From Onchocerca volvulus (Eukaryota > Nematoda > Chromadorea > Rhabditida > Onchocercidae), in the NCBI GenBank assembly GCA_000499405.2, contig HG738138.1, forward strand, positions 5,136,193 through 5,200,192: DNA of 64,000 nucleotides. The letters run 5' to 3'. Each line of letters begins with the position of its first letter. The first letter of the stretch is position 1. Of the stretch, positions 34,975-47,000 are shown one piece after another. The notes under the pieces were generated by a model that was not told the DNA's origin, did not search any database, and worked only from the letters and a program-made list of their open reading frames with translations. A program made the position numbers and the translations under genes.

Positions 34975-35365
34975 TTAATATCCATCAGTAGATGGCAACT
35001 ATTCCTCGATCCTTTAGCACTTTTGACATCATCCATGGCCTTTTTCATTTCCATTCATTTCTATTCATTTCGATTGGTCACAATAGTGTATTGTCACTCG
35101 GAATTCATTGCTGACACTTCCTATAGGAGTCGTAGTTTCAAGTTGTCTTCTCCCTTTTCTCCTTATGCCTACCTATCTACCTGTCTACGTTGTACAAGGT
35201 TGTAGTAATAGACAGACCTTTCTACCTGCACCGTTCAATTCCATTATGCTATTGTCCACCTGTCCTGTGTCACTCCCATTGCTTCTTACTAAAACCCAAC
35301 AATTTATTTCCTGCCCTATGACCTTCTGTACCATTCATCACCCAACTCCTCTTTTTTGTTCCTGA
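34975..35365. other. GC-richer, pyrimidine-rich patch
   Basis: The plus strand here is rich in C and T with many CCT, CTACCT and TCACTC words and clearly higher GC than the flanks. It includes three head-to-tail copies of a CATTTCYATT decamer at 35046-35075. Overlapping open frames have no recognisable domain. It may be a regulatory block of the syg-2/sad-1 interval. Confidence 0.4.
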
Positions 35366-38300
35366 ACTCTTTTATCTTTGTCAAAATCCGCCTTCATTTC
35401 TCATGTTCTTCCTTTTTTTTCTTTTTTTTTTTCTCTTTATCACAACTTTGTTGTGCGTATTTCACTAAGATTAGAATTTTGCTAAATTTTATTTCAAACT
35501 TTAAACTTTTAAAATTTTAAATATTACATTGCCTTACTCATAGTATCTTTGCCTTCCTTGCTTTCAGGTGAGAAAAAAAAATCAACAAACAAACAAAAGT
35601 TATTTGCTTCACTAATCTATTCAGCTGCTGTATCATTAATCCTTTCGTATCGATTCAGCTGGCAATCTTTCCTTCGATTTAATGTCTCGCGCATTCATTA
35701 ACATCATATTAGCGTATAAAAGTTCTCCATCATTGTCAAAATCATTTAGTTAATTGAAAAAATTTCGTCAATGCAGAAGTTTTCAGTTATCATCTTAAGA
35801 CAGAATAATTTGTGTGGAACGATATTTTCTGTTTTCCATTCATTTGGAACAACAAACTTTTATTTTTATTTCATTACCGTTATATTGAATGTAACTAGGA
35901 GATATCGTCATTATTCATTCTTAATTTTCTTTTTTATAAATATAACAAATATATTTAATCACTGTTGTGTGCAACTCTTGCATGAGTATGTATGACCGAG
36001 CTCCGATTCGTTTTAGTCTACGATAAAATAAGATAGGTTGAAGAAACTAGTGGACAAGACAGTCGGAATATATCATTAATTAACTATTGTGATCATAAAT
36101 GATGGCATAAAAGTTAGTATAACTTCTTCTGATTGCAGATTCAATTTTTTTTTTTTTGTTTTATAAATTCAATTGAAAAAAGCCGTAGATATGATAAGAG
36201 CTGTCTTAAATTACTGAATGCTTTAATAGAAAATTTTTTGCAACAACAATTTTATGAAATTCTGTTCAATGCAATTCCCAAACTTAAACATTTCTTGACC
36301 ATTTGTAAATAAAAAGTTCCTATAAAGGTGAAAATCTGAACGGAAATTTTAGATGTAGTCAGTATTGGAAAAAGTAAGGTGAAAAAAAAAAACATTTAGT
36401 AAGCATATTGTAATGACTTTTAGGTAAATCAAATTTTGCTGTTAACTGTTCAAGCCAGATCAAGCATGTTAACCAAACTTCTTCATATCTCTCTGTTGTT
36501 AACATTATTCTAACTTTCAATAAAATTTACTGTTATCAATACATTTTTGATTTGCAAATTCTGTTCGAAACACATCATTTACTCAATTTTTACTTTTTAC
36601 TGATGACTTCTCTTTCAAGATGGAAAAAACCCCCTTTATCATTTCACTTTTTCATTCAAAAATAAAATTTTACTTTCCAGCATAAAAATTAAAAAAAATC
36701 CCTTTATTCTTCAGTTTTTGATTTCCATCAGCAGAATTTCCTGGCAAATTACAAATTAAATCGAATTTAAATCTATTTTCTTCTGATGTAAATTTTATGG
36801 AATAATCAATCAATTGACAAAAAAAAATGAAATAGGGGTCAATAATTTCATAAAGTTAATGAGGATAAAGCTAATTGCACAGGAGAATCCACTATCAGAT
36901 CTTTTCATTCAGAAAGGTGTATACGGTCACATCAGAAGAAATATATTGAAATGATCTCAATTAGCGAAATGGCGTTTATTAGTTGGCAAAATCCAAACAA
37001 ATCGGCATTTTCTTTTATGTCTTGTTTTCGTTTTATCTTATTTTTATTTCTCATTAACTGTATTTTTTACACGCCGCTTTTCTTCAATATTATTTTTCAA
37101 TTTCTTCCCGAAATTTGCGAACATTTGCAACAATCGCCTTCTCTCTGTTATTGCTCCTTTTTTTTTTTTCTTTTAAATTTAAAAAAGTGTTTTTGATATT
37201 TATTGATTTTACTTTTCAATGATTATAACTCCCATTTATCATTCATTTAGAGTAAAAAATATTTTCCAAGTGTATTGTTTTTGGCATATTGCATATCAAG
37301 GAGTAGCAAGTTTCCAACAAAATCATTTTCTGCGGTAATGATATTCAGTAGCATATTAATAGAAACGGAAAAAGTTGAAATGGATCGAAAATTGAAATCT
37401 GGAACTTTTTTTTTGGAAAGAAGAAAGAGTGAAGCCGAATTTATCGAAAAAAGAAGTCAAAAAAAAGTAGTGAATGAAAAATTTTGACATAAATATAATT
37501 ATTACTTTTAATAATTACATCCTTCGAAATAAATCACATGCAAATTACAACTGAAACATTTTTTCTTCTTTTTGCTCAACAATGTCATGAAAAAACAGCA
37601 GCAGCAATGACACGAAAACGATCAATGACAAATTTTAAATGACACTTTTTTTTGACTACAATTGACGTTTGTGCTGTCGAAGTACTATCGCAGATATGCT
37701 AGTGTTAAGACCTTGATGAAAAGAATTGTTCGCTGACCATCTGTTGAGGAGATATTGAATGCAGGTAAAATTTCTAGATTGTTTAGGTAGTTTTCCACTT
37801 GATTCAGGAAATCTCCATCCTATAACGACCCTTGGAAGTTGATTTTCCTCTTGGCAATGTTTCGTGGAAGGGATTAACACATTAAATGTTGCTCTTTCTT
37901 CCATTTCAATTCATTAGTTACAAAAGCATACCAAATAGAAATTAGCATCGTTTTATTCCACTGCTAATTATTTAATTATCTTCAACTCTAATTGTTTGAT
38001 TGCCTTCGATTCTCCAATATTTTTGCAGTTGTTTTTATTTATTCTTATTTTTAGGGAAGGTTTTAAGAAAGATTTGAAATTACTCATGACAAAGTGCTTT
38101 GGTGGCATAAAGGCTATCGTCCTCCTCTCTTGCTCTTTTCATTATGGTAGAAGCAATTTCAAGGTCGATCGAATTTTCACCTTCTTGCTGTTCCTTTTTT
38201 GCTCCAACAATAGTAGTAGCTTTCCATTTTCATCTATGGCAACTTTTATCAATAAATAGCATCATTGACATCATCTACTCATTCTTCTATTTTGAGAAAT

Positions 38301-40513
38301 ATCCATTTCAGATTTATTTCATCCGTCAAATTAGAAATTTCTAAATAAAAAGAAATTTTAATATTTCTATGATTTTAGGTTTTATTTGCCACTTTTTTTT
38401 GCTAGGAATTATTGAAATCGTAATAAATTATCCATCTGAAAAGGTCTATCAAGTGAATATTCCACCAGAATCATTCGATGATTCCGGTAAAAGTTTTTTT
38501 TCACTATTTTTTCCATCGAATTTGTGACAGCTTTTTTTGAAAATCATCATAAATGTTTGATCATTCAGTGTCATTCAGTACAGAAAATCTCTGAGTGATG
38601 TCATGATACATGCTGGATATGGTGGTAAGCATGTTTTTTGGAACGAATTCACAAAACCAGCCATCAAATTATTTCATTTCCAACTTTTTTGCAGAATAGG
38701 TAACTATTTCGATTTTTGAGATAATGCGGTGAAAGGCGAAAGTAAGAAAAGTAGTAAATAGTTGTTGTTATAAATGTTGTTCGAATTGTAATAATAATTA
38801 TCTCGCTATCCACTTTATACTACAGTTTAAACTGATTAAATACAATTGCAATGACAGCAGTGATTACTTACATCAATAATAATCTTTGCTGACAACTGGC
38901 ACTTACTGAAGGCGACTTTTTATGTGTTATTAAAATTCTTTTGTTGAGAACTGTTTCTAATTTCCATTGATATTTTGTTACTGAAAATCTTTTTGTTAAT
39001 CATTTTCATGTCTTTCCGCTTCATTAATTTCCAGTTTCTTGATCACTGATTTCTCAATTTTTCGTCAAATATATAATTTTGGAAGATTTATTAGGATATT
39101 ATATTGTGTGCAATATAGAAAACATTCTTTGAATGCACGAACTTGCATTTTTCGTTGTAAATTTTAAATTTATTAAAAAAATAATTTTGCTAAGCTTTAA
39201 TGATTAATTACGAAAGAGTGTCGTCAGTTTTGCTTTTTCTTTAAACATTTTTGGTTGTTGTTCAATTTATTCTACAAATCTAAAAACTTATGAAGTAGCA
39301 GCAATAATTAACAAATAATGAGTGCCATTGTCAGCTGTAATACTTTCATTCTTATTGCACTGGATCCAATTTTAATTATTAAGGAAATAATATAAGAAGT
39401 TTGGCTGTTGTCATATATTTCTAATGAAAAGCGGTTTTATCACCAAAACTTTTCCATCAGTCACTGAAACCATCATTTGCATGAACAGACACATTATAAA
39501 GATTTATATATGTGAAATTTTGAGGTGATGCTAAGACTTATTTCTTTCTTGACTTGAAATTTATGTTAGAATACAGGGGTAGGTTGTTTTTTTTATTCTC
39601 AAACATTTAGCGAAAAAGTCTTATTGTAAATGGAAATCTTCCCATTCTATTTTCAACTGAGTTAGGTTGCTTAAATTCAGATTTATTGTTATAAGATTAA
39701 ATTGAAATTTTTTTAAAATTAATTCCAAAAAAAAAAAAGAAGATATCTTCTCAGCGTATTTTATTACACTCAAGTTACGTCATTAACATTTTAGATAAAT
39801 TTGATAGATTCTACTTTTCCAAAATCTTCGCACATTTGAAAATCTGGAGTTAATTGTATTAGCGACAAATTTTCTGCATGATCACTATCATCATTATAAC
39901 GTAGCTATGTGTATTGAATGATAGACAGAATTATATATTGATTTGTGTTCGCTTGTCTCCACTGATATTTGATACTCTTTGAGTGTTTGCTGTGTATCTG
40001 ATGAATAGAGAGGAGGATACAATCAAATCATTGTTGATATTATGGCAATATTTACAAATTCAACAAATCACAGATCATAAGGAACGCATTTAAACCAATT
40101 AACAACCAAATGTAGAATGATTTATCGAATGGTCAAATTGTATGATGTCGAATAAGTTAATTTTTGCCATAATTAGGTAACAATATTTAGAATAATGCTT
40201 CTGTCTGAAGTACTACTAATTGCAATTAAGCTAGCAAAAAGTTTGAAAGTTCAAGAGATTACGCATTAGTTTAGTTTGCATAAGCGATATACGTTTGACC
40301 CATTCACTGGTACAACTTTCTCCGTAGTGAAATATTTCAGGGATAATTTAATGATTTCAGAATGTTTCACATGTCAAAGTGGTATTATCATTCTTTGTTC
40401 TCTTCTAATCCTTGATCTTCTGAAGCCAGATATTTTTCCAAGTGACATGTTCACATCGTATAAATCGCCTAAATTATCTCTTTTCTTTTTTTGTTTTTTT
40501 TTTTTGCCTTTAG

Positions 40514-40556
40514 TTCATAATTTTTAAATTGAGCTTTTGTGGGATCACCACAGGAG
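40514..40556 (+). ncRNA. Candidate 43-base non-coding exon, possibly 5' UTR of syg-2
   Basis: A 16-base T run plus GCCTTTAG forms a strong acceptor ending at 40513. A donor GAG followed by GTAAGTAT, a near-perfect U1 match, begins at 40557. The 43 bases between carry no useful reading frame. The next downstream acceptor in the region of the syg-2 start is at 43945, so this could be an upstream untranslated exon. GC content stays raised to about 40740. Confidence 0.25.
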
Positions 40557-42230
40557 GTAAGTATCAGGTAGGTAGGCAAGGTAAGGAGCAGGTTATTATT
40601 GTACTCCCCGGTGAGGTCTCGTGTATCATCTTACCCCCAACTCTACACCTGTAATCCCTCCTTCCGACAGCGTTCAATATTCCTGCCCACTCCAGCGACT
40701 ACTGATAATGACTGGCCATTCATCTTTTTGCTTGACAATATCCTATCTTCTTTTTCTTTTTGCCTCAATTATCGAGTAATTCTGAAATGAAACTTTTCTT
40801 CAGAATATCCGAAATGATATTCCTAGCCAAGAAGTCATAGCATTCTAACCGAAGTAATTTCTGGAAATTAAATGGAATCGATGGAATTTTTTTTATCGAA
40901 AGTTTTTTCCATTTATCCAGACAGTTGACGTATGTAATTCTTTCCTTTTTTTTTGCTTTTTTGTACCTGTGCTCTTTACAAATGATATGAAAGATTGCTA
41001 CCAGTGATAAGCTTTATTGTGATTTTGTTGATTATGTTGATTGGGTTGAAAGAGAATACTTGATTGCATGAAATATGCATAATTATGCATCAATCAATAT
41101 TGTAGTAAAAATTGTCGAAAAAAATTAGCGGAAGAAGTATGTATCGCTGTTCTTATTCATCTTTATCTATAATTATCTGATTTTCTTTAAAATGAAGCAT
41201 TTTTTCATTTTCGCGCGGAATAACCCAATTATTCTCATTCCAGAAAGTCTTAACTTACCTTTGGTATCTACCAAAATTAAATTGAAAAAATTGAAATTTG
41301 ATTTGATTAGTTTGAACATATTGAAGTTATATGAAATATATGGAAATTTAATTTAAATTGTTTGATATGAAGCAGCAAATGATAATAATTGATAATCAAA
41401 GCTGATGTAGTATCTGTCTGTTTGTAATGTGGTAGTTATCGCAATGTAAGATGATTGTGTCAGCTGCCATCGAATGATATATGAAATACATGGTGTGGGT
41501 ATCGTTATACATCTTCTTGGTTAATTAAAAGTAACATTTGTTAATTTCACTAAAATTTCAAACTTCTCCAAATTATGCATTTTTAATTTTCACATTAATT
41601 TATTAAGCACGACACTCTTTCATAATTATATATATTTATTTGTAATCGCTGTGTTTGTGTGTATTTTCTTTGTATTTTCAAATTCTTGGAAGCTTCGGTG
41701 AAAGTAACTTAATCAAGGTAATTATTTAAGTATTATTATCGAGATGGAGGAACTTTTTCTCATCGAGTAAAATTTTAGACCATTTCTTTTTTTTTTTTTT
41801 TTTTTTTTGAAGTATTGCTTGATTGCCTTATCAGTTTTTTGTCAACTCTTCACGATGTCGAAATCATTTTTTGTGATAGTCTAATAGTTTTTAGGATTGA
41901 ATTTTCTAGAAAAAAAAAAGACTGAATTTTTTTTTTTTTTTTTTTGTATCCCAATTTTGCAGTCAAAGACGTTCAGAAAAAGATTTTTTTTTCCCGAAAT
42001 TTTGCTTTCTTTTTTATGTAGTATCGAAACAATTAACCTTTTTTTTTTTCTTTCTGTGCAGAGAGTGTAAAAGCAGCAAAGATGAAAAATTCATCCTTTA
42101 ATTGTAGACAAAAATTGCTGCCTATTTTGAAATTCGATGTCAAATAATGGGAGAGATTTTTAGGACGGACAGCTGTTGTTGGAATGACATTAGAAATTAC
42201 GATATACGATAATGATAGTTCCATGGAATC

Positions 42231-42236
<6 letters not shown>

Positions 42237-42310
<74 letters not shown>
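42237..42310. repeat. (TG)37 microsatellite
   Basis: There are 37 uninterrupted TG dinucleotides. The long histidine/threonine frame on the other strand is an artefact of this repeat. Confidence 0.98.
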
Positions 42311-42312
<2 letters not shown>

Positions 42313-42590
42313 CACTCATTAAGGATGATAAATTAATACGAGGATGTATGTATTTTACAAGTAGTTGAAGAGGAGAGGATATGTACATGTAGCATGACTG
42401 GTATCAAAAGTTGTCTCAACAACTGTTATCAGTGGATGGATACTACTACAACTACTCGGATCATCGCTTACTGATACTACCGCTATCACTACTACTACAT
42501 TATAACTCATTTTAATTATTCAAAAAGAGGCCGTAAATCGGTTGCGCATATATATCAATTTGTAACAGTTGTACGTTAGATTATCACCAA

Positions 42591-42629
42591 CTCTCTCTCT
42601 CTTTCTCTTTCTCTCCCTCTCTCTTTTTT
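42591..42629. repeat. CT-rich microsatellite
   Basis: Imperfect CT repeats broken by TTT and CCC, 280 bases after the TG repeat. Confidence 0.9.
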
Positions 42630-43930
42630 CTGTCAGCTCTTTGATTAGCAATTTATCAGCTCCATTTCGAAATCCTGTCCTCATTTGAGTTTCAAAATTA
42701 AATATTTCATCTTCTGGATGGAAGCTGTTTTTTAAAGCTACCGTAGCTGGATTCTTCCTGATCCTGACAATACAAAATGAAAAAGAATGCTTTCCACAAT
42801 TCGCTGCAAAGAAAACTGTATAGAATGAGATGAGATTTGTTTGAACTTTAAATTGAATTCTAGCTTAACAAGACTAATTTCATTTGCTAAATATTTTGAA
42901 AAATTTTTGTATTTCTAATATCGAGAAATTAAAAGAAGTTTTAAATAGAACTGTGGAATAGCCCGAAAGCTGATGAATTCACACTTGACATGACGCTAAG
43001 TTTAAATTTTGAAATACTTGCCTTCGTGATGCTAAAAAATTGAAAGGAATCTTAACATCCCAGACATCATCATTGCCCATTTATTTATGCATCAGCAAAT
43101 TGCTGAAATTTGAATTTCTTAAATTTTCAACCACATCAAATTTGGATACTTTTTTAGCCAAGTGAAAAATCGAGTGCAGGAAATGCATAGTTCGGCAAAT
43201 ATTCAATTTTGTTAATCATATAGTTTGATTAACATACCTTAGCTCTCTTCACTGGCAGCAGAAAAAACTCCCACTTTTTTCGAATTTTTGCCTTTAATTT
43301 TTATGTTTTTCCAGAAAGCTTTTTTATGACATTATATATAAATCTATATAAATAAAAATATAAATGCATAAAAGTGAAATGTTATATATCTTATGCACAT
43401 GTCAGTATATATTTCAAACATTATGTGGCATAAATTTAAAAGCATCAAATTTATGACAAATTGAAATTTCTTCAAAGTGTAGCATGTCAAATTACGAACA
43501 CTGTTGCTTCAATTCATTTCTTGCAAACTTTGAAAGCTGACAAGTTTGGATAACAACTTCAGTTTTATTGCTTACTAAAATTTTCTGAAATATAGCTAAT
43601 ATAAAAAATTTTTCCACAATTTTAATATGAATTTTAAGTATTTTCAAGTATATATTAAATGAATTTATCTAAACGGTCCAGTACATGATCTTACAAGATG
43701 GATGGTTGGATGATTATGTTTTACAAGTATTGAAGATATTCATTTAATCTATACTTAAACTTTAAGAAAATATGTTTTAAACTTGAAACACTTAGTTTGT
43801 AGAATGATCTTCTTAGTTCAAACAACATTTATTGCAATGGAAATACCTATAAAAATATATAAATCACTGCTGGATTAAAGCAAAAATGCGCTGCGAACAT
43901 TTCCTGAGCAGAATTTTCATATTCTTTCAA

Positions 43931-43945
43931 TGAATTTATTTTCAG
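43931..43945 (+). promoter_or_regulatory. Splice acceptor upstream of the syg-2 start
   Basis: TGAATTTATTTTCAG matches the nematode acceptor consensus TTTTCAG and lies 78 bases before the syg-2 ATG. It could receive a spliced leader or join an upstream 5' UTR exon. Confidence 0.45.
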
Positions 43946-44023
43946 GAAACTTTCTCCAGAAAACGCTATAATTACAAAGATCTATTTATTCTACACTATT
44001 TTCGAAATTTATTCAATCGCATA

Positions 44024-47000
44024 ATGATACCACGGGAAAGACCTTATTTGACTTTCCTTTTCTTCTGGATACACATTGTCAACTGCACGAGAGGTTCTTT
44101 TTTTTTCTTTGTTCCAAATTTCAGCAATTCAATGATATAATGGAAAGCTTCTATCAGTCCATCTTAGTATCACAAAACTACTTTGTCTATCTGATGTTTT
44201 GATTCTTTGCTTTAATTCGATGATTGATATTTCAAAAAAAAATTTCCGCAATTCTTATTCTCGTTACGTTTGCTTTTATTTAATTAATTAGAAAACTTTT
44301 TAAGATTAAGTATAAAATACATGCAGTTATCAGTGCAAAAAAGTTTTCCCGTAAATTTGTTTATCATATGAATCTATCGAGCTGTATCATTTATCCTACA
44401 TCAGTTTCATCAGTTTCCAATATGCATTGAAAACTACATGTATTTGCATGAAGATTGCTTTTTTTTTTCTCAGAAAAAAATAGCTACAAGTTCTGTTCAA
44501 TCTTGTTTTTTTTTGTTTTTTGAATATTTGTCTGAATTTGCTTTCTTGAAGTTATTGCTAAACTTCCTTTTTCGAAAATTCTGGCTTTTGGCCAGCATTT
44601 TTAGTCTAATGTCATTCTATCTGTTTGAAAGTTTCAAAATTTTATTTCTGAATGATTTTCGAGATAATTTAATTAGCATTTATTGAACGTAATGTTAAAA
44701 GCTACTGCTAATTACTGTGTTCCATAGCTCTGCATTTCCCTAAAGAGATTTCTAAATTAAGAAATTTTCTTCCATCACGCAATAATTTTGCTTTCATATA
44801 GATACATTTCGTGTTTATGTCATATAAATTTTGGCTCTGTTCTGACTCAATGAATTCCCTGTCCTCTATCTTCGACTTTGTTTCAAAGGAAACAAGTATG
44901 TAACAAAATTGAAACCACTTTTTTTGTAATTTTACTTTTTTTTAGAAAAATATGTTTCAGATTTTTAATCTAGAACACACTTTTTTTCTGCTTATATGGT
45001 AGTATAGAACCCAAACTGTAAAAAAAAAAAAAAAAAAAAAAAAGAATGCAGATTGAAATCGGAAGTTATAAATCCACATGTCTATTGTATTATTGACCCC
45101 AATAATTCTCGCTGTTTCGCACAGTAATAATTATTTTTGAATATATTATTGCTATTTCGCTCAATTTTGTCTTTTTTTTTGCGCTGAAATCTGACCTTCC
45201 TATATGTTCAAAAATTGATGGATAATAAAAATTTTTCAAAATTGATCTATTTTTTTTTTAATTATAATGAAAATTAGTGGAATTATGTTACATGTTAATG
45301 CTGCATTTTTTTTTTTTTTTTTTTTTTTCTGCGTCCATATAAAAAAAGCATTCAGCATGAGAGCGATCATTAGTAATTATGGAACTTTCAAATTTGCGAG
45401 TTTTAAAATTTTGAATAAGATTTGATCGATATGATTTTATGACATATGCCATAGTAGTTTTAATGCATCCTGCATCACATAGTTGAAATGATTGTAATTT
45501 TTCCAAATTAATTAAACATTAAGTACTTCTTTCCAATTCACTAACAATCTTTATTAATATAAATTATAAACATAGAAAGCATTAAGGCGAGTCGATTTAG
45601 GTATTCAAATATCCCTTTCTCTAATTGCTACCTTTAATATAGCCTCAGTGAATTGAATGGATGTATATTAAAGTTATTATAAGCTTCTAATATTATATTT
45701 GCTGTGCACCTGTCACAAAACCGATTTATATGGGCAGTTTAGTATCCAAGGTGAAATGCAAATTAGGTTGCGTGAGATTAAATATGGAAAAAATTTGTTG
45801 TAAAATTGACAAAATAAAGCTGCAAGCTTTGCGACAACATAACAATATTATATTTTCAATTTTTTCTTTTTTTTTTTTTTTTTTTTTGTTAAAAAATCCT
45901 CATGCTATATATGGATAGAGATCATGATCATGATTAGATAACTTTCTCTCTGTCGATTTAGTTCGTTAAAAATATGGTAAAAACTAGTGGGACCAATTCG
46001 AGAAAAAAAAAGGAACTAATCTAAATGCTTACGATTCAGGCATATATGATTTATATCGGGTAGCTAGTCTCGCTTTCTCTGCTTTTCCTTATTATTCGAT
46101 TTTCGATCTTTTATTTTTTATAACAATTCTGCCATTGTTCATATACATCTATTTCAACCAATTATTCATTTCCCTATCATCAAATACACCGAGATAGTAA
46201 GGAATAAATTGTTGTGCTTGCGTAATTTGTCTCATGAGAACGATTATAAACTTGAATTGGAATTCTTTAATCATAATTTCAAATACTGTTTTAAAAAACA
46301 TAGTTCATTTTGTTCAATAAAATAGCATTATTTGCCAAGAAATTTCAATTCTTGAAATAGATGTCTTCTATTCCGATTATGAAATTTTACTTGAGTGCGC
46401 ATATTGTTGACGATTCTTGACAATATGTAAACATTGTTATAGAAGGCTATTATATTCAGTGACAAAGTCATAACACACTATTATCACAGTATTGTTACTT
46501 TGTCCAATAAATGACCTCCAACTGTTTCTTACCTATTATTTGCCGAAATTATAATTCCCGTAAGATCGCTAATCACCAATAAACTTAATTGCATGCACAT
46601 CGAAATGTCTTCTTCGTTATTGCATCGTCAAAGATATGACAAGAATAGCATCATCGATTGATTATTTTTCGTCCGTTACATTTTGAATTGTTTGCATTAA
46701 ATTAATAGCAATATGCATGATGAAAGAGAAGGGATTATTTAAATAAGACAATATTAACCGCTGAATGCGTTTGTGTCATTTCATCATTTCAAAAAAAAAA
46801 AAATTAAATATGAAAAACTTGTGAAAAAAGATAAGCATACGTATTTTAGTCAATCATTTATTATCTGTAAATTGTGAGATTTTTTTTTTTAGAAGACGCT
46901 GTATTCTTGACAAGGCCGAAAATGGAACCCTACTATGTTACGGAAGGACAAGAAGGCCCAATAATGGAATGCAGCTTTGCTCCGGAATTTCGTAATCGTA

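Larger units (their letters stand above)
25589..43930. other. 18 kb intergenic region between sad-1 and syg-2
   Basis: No complete gene is recognised. It should hold the sad-1 3' UTR and the syg-2 promoter. Apart from items listed separately, it is AT-rich with long T or A runs (31081-31096, 32107-32124, 41788-41809, 41931-41945) and no tRNA box pairs or CRISPR-like arrays. A short plus-strand segment at 32265-32320 (MMVDELLNSFNYSEDFSK followed by GTATGT) looks like an initial exon but has no partner. Confidence 0.5.

Noticed and set aside
42197..42388. Histidine/threonine-rich open frame on the minus strand
   Set aside because: It is only the translation of the (TG)37 microsatellite.
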